This document shows positions 6,406 through 8,433 of a stretch of 8,433 bases of DNA, one piece after another. The notes under the pieces are model-generated. The model did not search any database and was not told the origin of the DNA. It was given only the letters and a program-made list of their open reading frames with translations. Position 1 is the stretch's first letter. Every line of letters begins with the position of its first letter. A program made the position numbers and the translations under genes. This DNA comes from VFKU01 sp964411925 (GTDB taxonomy: Bacteria > Hydrogenedentota > Hydrogenedentia > Hydrogenedentales > GCA-2746185): positions 1 to 8,433 of the forward strand of contig CAYPNI010000154.1 of the NCBI GenBank assembly GCA_964411925.1, given 5' to 3'.

Positions 6406-7983
6406 ATGCGGGTCGGTCTGTGTGCGGGTCTTGCGCTGGCATTGTGCAGTTCGGCCGTCGCGCAGGAATTGGAAGTCGTGTCCGTGTCGCCGGCGGCCAA
6501 TGCGCTCGCGGTTCCTGTGAACACGACGATCACGCTCAATTTCGATCGCGCCATCGACACCTCGACCATTACGGCGACGGACGCGCTGATGGTGTTCGGC
6601 CGCTCGAGCGGCGTCGTGCCCGGTTCGTACTCGTTTCTGAACGGCAACACGACCGTCCGGTTCACGCCGACCGCGCCCATCGCCGCGGGCCAACTCGTCA
6701 CCGTCACGCTGTCGAACGAGGTCACGGACACGGTGGCCGTCGGCATCCGCTCCGGCGGGTACTCGTTCCAGTTCTGGACCGCCGCGCAGCCGACCAACAC
6801 CACCTACCAGCTCATCGACGTGATGGACACGGGCACGCCGTCCACGCCGTACGGCGTCGCCTCGGCCGACCTGGACGAGGACAGTTTCATTGACCTGCTG
6901 TGCATCAACGAAGACTCGGACGATATCCGGATATTCATCAACAAGGCTGACTCAACCGGGGCCGTTTTCCCCTACGCCACGCCTCCTTCCGGTTCGGGAT
7001 CGACGCCGAGTCCATCGGAGACGGCGGATTTCGATCGCGATGGAAACACTGACATCTGCCTGGCCAATGTGGGTGGCGACAGCGTCTCCGTGTTCCTGGG
7101 CAACGGCGACGGCACGCTCGACACGCACACCGAGTACGCGGTGGGCGACGACCCGCGCGGCATCGCCGTCATCGACATCAACGGCGACGGATACATGGAC
7201 ATCGTCAATACGAACCGGACGGCGAACTCCATCTCGATCCTCACCAACGACCAGACCGGACACTTCGGCGCGCCGAACTTCATCGAAACCGGCGGCGACC
7301 AGGAGTGGGGCATCGCCACGGGCGACATGGACAACGACGGGCTCCTCGATGTCGTCGTCGGTTGCCGCGGATCCAGCAACGTCGCCGTTCTGCTCAACAA
7401 CGGCGCCGGGGGTCTCGTGGCCGCGGGCCCGCTGACCAGCGCCGGCGGCGGACCGTGGAAAATGCGCGTCGGCGACCTGAACAACGACGGACTGCTCGAC
7501 GTCGCGATCGCCAATCGCACGCAAGGCAACGGCGCATTCGCCCTCAACACCGGCGGCGGCATCCTCGGCGCGCCCGCCACGGTCGCCGCGCCCGATTCGC
7601 CCGTCGCGATCGATCTGGGCGACCTCGACGGCGATGGCGACCTCGACACGGTCATCTCGCGCGTGTTCGGCGACTGGAACGTGTACAAGAACAACGGCAG
7701 CGGCGTGTTCACCTTCGACCAGACCCTCGACGCGTTTCAGGGCGCATCGTGCGCGACGCTCATCGACCTCGACAACAACCAGACGCTCGACCTCGCGCTG
7801 GTCGACGAGTTCGACGACTCGATGCAACTCTTTCGTAGTTCACCCGCCGGGCCCCCGCCGCCTCCGCCCCCGCCGCCACCGGGCGCGGGCCTGCCGGGCG
7901 TGGGACTGCTCGCCGGCGTGATGCTCGTGGTCGGCGTGACAGTCGCCCTGCGCCGGCGGCCGAACGATCACGCGGCCTCCTGA
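6406..7983 (+). CDS. Secreted seven-repeat FG-GAP/VCBS beta-propeller protein with Big_5-like domain and C-terminal anchor
   Basis: 525 residues from ATG 6406. Residues 1-20 form a signal peptide (MRVGLCAGLALALCSSAVAQ, cleavage expected after AQ). Residues ~24-125 look like a bacterial Ig-like Big_5/SbsA domain, opening VVSVSPAANALAVPVNTTI and ending in a GYSFQFWT strand. Seven FG-GAP/VCBS repeats follow, each with a Ca-binding D-x-[DN]-x-[DN]-x-x-x-D loop starting at residues 155, 208, 257, 307, 357, 406 and 454. The spacing is 48-53 residues, as expected for a closed seven-bladed propeller with integrin-alpha-like calcium loops. Blades 1 (DLDEDSFID) and 7 (DLDNNQTLD) are the least canonical. 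Ten prolines (483-492) lead to a GLPGVG start, a hydrophobic stretch to ~515 and RRR at 516-518: a tripartite sorting or membrane-anchor tail. The mature protein is probably displayed on the cell surface for adhesion or ligand binding. No enzyme motif is seen. The ligand is unknown. Confidence 0.9.
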   Translation: MRVGLCAGLALALCSSAVAQELEVVSVSPAANALAVPVNTTITLNFDRAIDTSTITATDALMVFGRSSGVVPGSYSFLNGNTTVRFTPTAPIAAGQLVTVTLSNEVTDTVAVGIRSGGYSFQFWTAAQPTNTTYQLIDVMDTGTPSTPYGVASADLDEDSFIDLLCINEDSDDIRIFINKADSTGAVFPYATPPSGSGSTPSPSETADFDRDGNTDICLANVGGDSVSVFLGNGDGTLDTHTEYAVGDDPRGIAVIDINGDGYMDIVNTNRTANSISILTNDQTGHFGAPNFIETGGDQEWGIATGDMDNDGLLDVVVGCRGSSNVAVLLNNGAGGLVAAGPLTSAGGGPWKMRVGDLNNDGLLDVAIANRTQGNGAFALNTGGGILGAPATVAAPDSPVAIDLGDLDGDGDLDTVISRVFGDWNVYKNNGSGVFTFDQTLDAFQGASCATLIDLDNNQTLDLALVDEFDDSMQLFRSSPAGPPPPPPPPPPGAGLPGVGLLAGVMLVVGVTVALRRRPNDHAAS

Positions 7984-8024
7984 ATCCCGGGCGCCTCGCC
8001 TAAGCGGAGTCCGGCTTGGTCGCG

Positions 8025-8042
8025 CGGGACAGCTTCGTCCCG
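8025..8042 (+). terminator. Stem-loop after the propeller gene, possible U-less terminator
   Basis: CGGGAC (8025-8030) and GTCCCG (8037-8042) form a perfect 6-bp GC-rich stem with loop AGCTTC, 42 bases after the TGA at 7981-7983. The following bases AGGTCCAGG are not T-rich, so classical intrinsic termination is not supported; RNA 3'-end protection is another possible role. Confidence 0.3.
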
Positions 8043-8067
8043 AGGTCCAGGCAATCCCTCGCCTACC

Positions 8068-8105
8068 TGTCATTGCGAGGAGTGGGGTCTGCGACGAAGC
8101 AATCT
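8068..8105 (-). repeat. Short dispersed intergenic repeat, inverted copy (diverged)
   Basis: The + strand begins TGTCATTGCGAGGAG and ends GACGAAGCAATCT. Its reverse complement aligns with the repeat at 8189-8222: 14 of 18 bases match at one end (AGATTGCTTCG against AGATTCCTCGG) and 11 of 12 at the other (CTCGCAATGACA against CTCGGAATGACA), with a few extra bases in the middle. Repeats of the TGTCATT-C-GAG ... GAATCT type recur in intergenic DNA of many unrelated bacterial genomes; that statement is from general knowledge. No transposase lies nearby. Confidence 0.65.
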
Positions 8106-8190
8106 CTTCAATCAAGAGTCGCGGGGCAGCCTCGTCGTGCGGCCTCTCCTGTAGATAGTGCGCGACTGTTGCACTCCGCCCCGGCGACAG

Positions 8191-8246
8191 ATTCCTCGGC
8201 CGCAGAGGGACTCGGAATGACAGTGAGTCGAGCGGCTTCGCCGCGC
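8191..8246 (+). repeat. Tandem intergenic repeat, copy 1
   Basis: This 56-base unit matches the unit at 8255-8310 at 51 of 56 positions; the first 31 bases, starting ATTCCTCGGCCGCAGAGGGA, are identical. The two units start 64 bases apart. Short terminal inverted repeats ATTCC and GGAAT enclose a CCTC/GAGG stem, and a second stem, GCGGC 8232-8236 with GCCGC 8240-8244, lies in the less conserved half. If transcribed it would fold. Confidence 0.85.
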
Positions 8247-8254
8247 TGGTTGGA

Positions 8255-8310
8255 ATTCCTCGGCCGCAGAGGGACTCGGAATGACGGTCAGCGGAGCGAC
8301 TTCGCCGCGC
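8255..8310 (+). repeat. Tandem intergenic repeat, copy 2
   Basis: Second copy of the 56-base unit. All five differences from copy 1 lie in the distal 25 bases, and one (G to A at 8299) breaks the second stem seen in copy 1 by turning GCGGC into GCGAC. Unlike copy 1, it lacks the flanking AG before ATTCC. The pattern fits a local duplication followed by drift in the less constrained half. Confidence 0.85.
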
Positions 8311-8410
8311 GCGTCAGTAAATTGCGAAACAAGCCTCCGCGCGCTGAATTGGCTGTGAACACAGGTGCGGAACAAGGGGTACGTGTCGAAAAGGTCAAGC
8401 GCAGTTGAAC

Positions 8411-8433
8411 CACGGAGGGCACGGAGACCACGG
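8411..8433. repeat. 9-bp tandem repeat, cut off by the window end
   Basis: CACGGAGGG (8411-8419), CACGGAGAC (8420-8428) and CACGG (8429-8433) form two full units and the beginning of a third. The preceding TTGAAC is a common opening of similar CACGGAGG-type arrays that recur between genes in some environmental bacterial genomes (general knowledge). The array's length cannot be judged because the sequence ends here. Confidence 0.7.

Larger units (their letters stand above)
7984..8433. other. Non-coding 3' region with repeats and hairpins
   Basis: This 450-base tail has no convincing gene. Short open frames exist on both strands but consist of repeat sequence and lack ribosome binding sites and recognisable protein motifs. 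Besides the repeats listed separately, it contains a hairpin CGGGAC 8025-8030 with GTCCCG 8037-8042 (loop 6). A second stem is CTCTT 8104-8108 with AAGAG 8114-8118. A longer-range inverted pair is AGTCGCG 8117-8123 with CGCGACT 8161-8167. The first hairpin begins 42 bases after the propeller gene's stop and may mark its transcript end, though no T-run follows. Confidence 0.6.

Noticed and set aside
6952..7827. 291-codon open frame on the minus strand under the propeller repeats
   Set aside because: The translation is a low-complexity Val/Asp/Arg pattern mirroring the Asp-rich Ca loops on the other strand. It has no domain and no ribosome binding site.
8068..8310. CRISPR array
   Set aside because: Only two similar tandem units with an 8-base gap plus one inverted diverged unit; there are no regular spacers of 25-45 bases and no cas genes.
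8016..8408. 130-codon frame over the 3' repeat region
   Set aside because: Most of its length is made of the 56-base repeats and its protein repeats only because the DNA does. No ribosome binding site or domain is seen.
1..8433. A four-gene operon or a new multi-gene system
   Set aside because: Spacers of 224, 141 and 280 bases, a separate promoter before the last gene and unrelated functions give no support for one co-transcribed system.

Overview
The window is a GC-rich stretch from a bacterium with an outer envelope and a large secreted proteome. It holds four protein-coding genes, all on the + strand and well separated, followed by a repeat-filled non-coding tail. No rRNA, tRNA, CRISPR array, transposase or phage gene is visible. 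The gene content fits lineages such as Planctomycetota, Candidatus Hydrogenedentota, Myxococcota or related environmental phyla: a fused membrane spermidine-synthase-like protein, a GT-C membrane glycosyltransferase, and an FG-GAP propeller with a Pro-run/transmembrane/Arg C-terminal tail. The dispersed repeats at the 3' end also fit. This placement is an inference from style and not a phylogenetic result.

Layout. (1) 1-1365 is the 3' part of a calcineurin-fold 5'-nucleotidase/metallophosphoesterase; the window opens inside its first metal-binding motif. (2) 1366-1589 is a spacer with two small stem-loops and a ribosome binding site. (3) 1590-4049 encodes a large integral membrane protein: about seven N-terminal membrane helices, a spermidine-synthase/SAM-fold domain, then about six C-terminal helices. 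(4) 4050-4190 is a short spacer. (5) 4191-6125 encodes a multi-pass GT-C-like glycosyltransferase with a soluble C-terminal domain. (6) 6126-6405 is a spacer holding a GC-rich hairpin, a perfect 18-bp palindrome and a consensus -10 box just downstream of it. (7) 6406-7983 encodes a secreted, surface-anchored protein: signal peptide, Ig-like Big_5-type domain, seven Ca-binding FG-GAP/VCBS repeats (a complete beta-propeller), a run of ten prolines, a hydrophobic segment and an Arg cluster. (8) 7984-8433 is non-coding and holds three members of one short repeat family, two in tandem and one inverted, plus the start of a 9-bp tandem repeat cut off by the window edge.

The spacers of 141-280 bp and the lack of coupling suggest separate transcription units. 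The only shared theme is the cell envelope: nucleotide or phosphate-ester hydrolysis, membrane-embedded modification, glycosyl transfer and a surface adhesin-like protein. No defence, mobile or biosynthetic system can be demonstrated here. The points most worth a second look are the palindrome-over-promoter before the propeller gene, the 3' repeat cluster, and the unknown chemistry of the fused membrane synthase.
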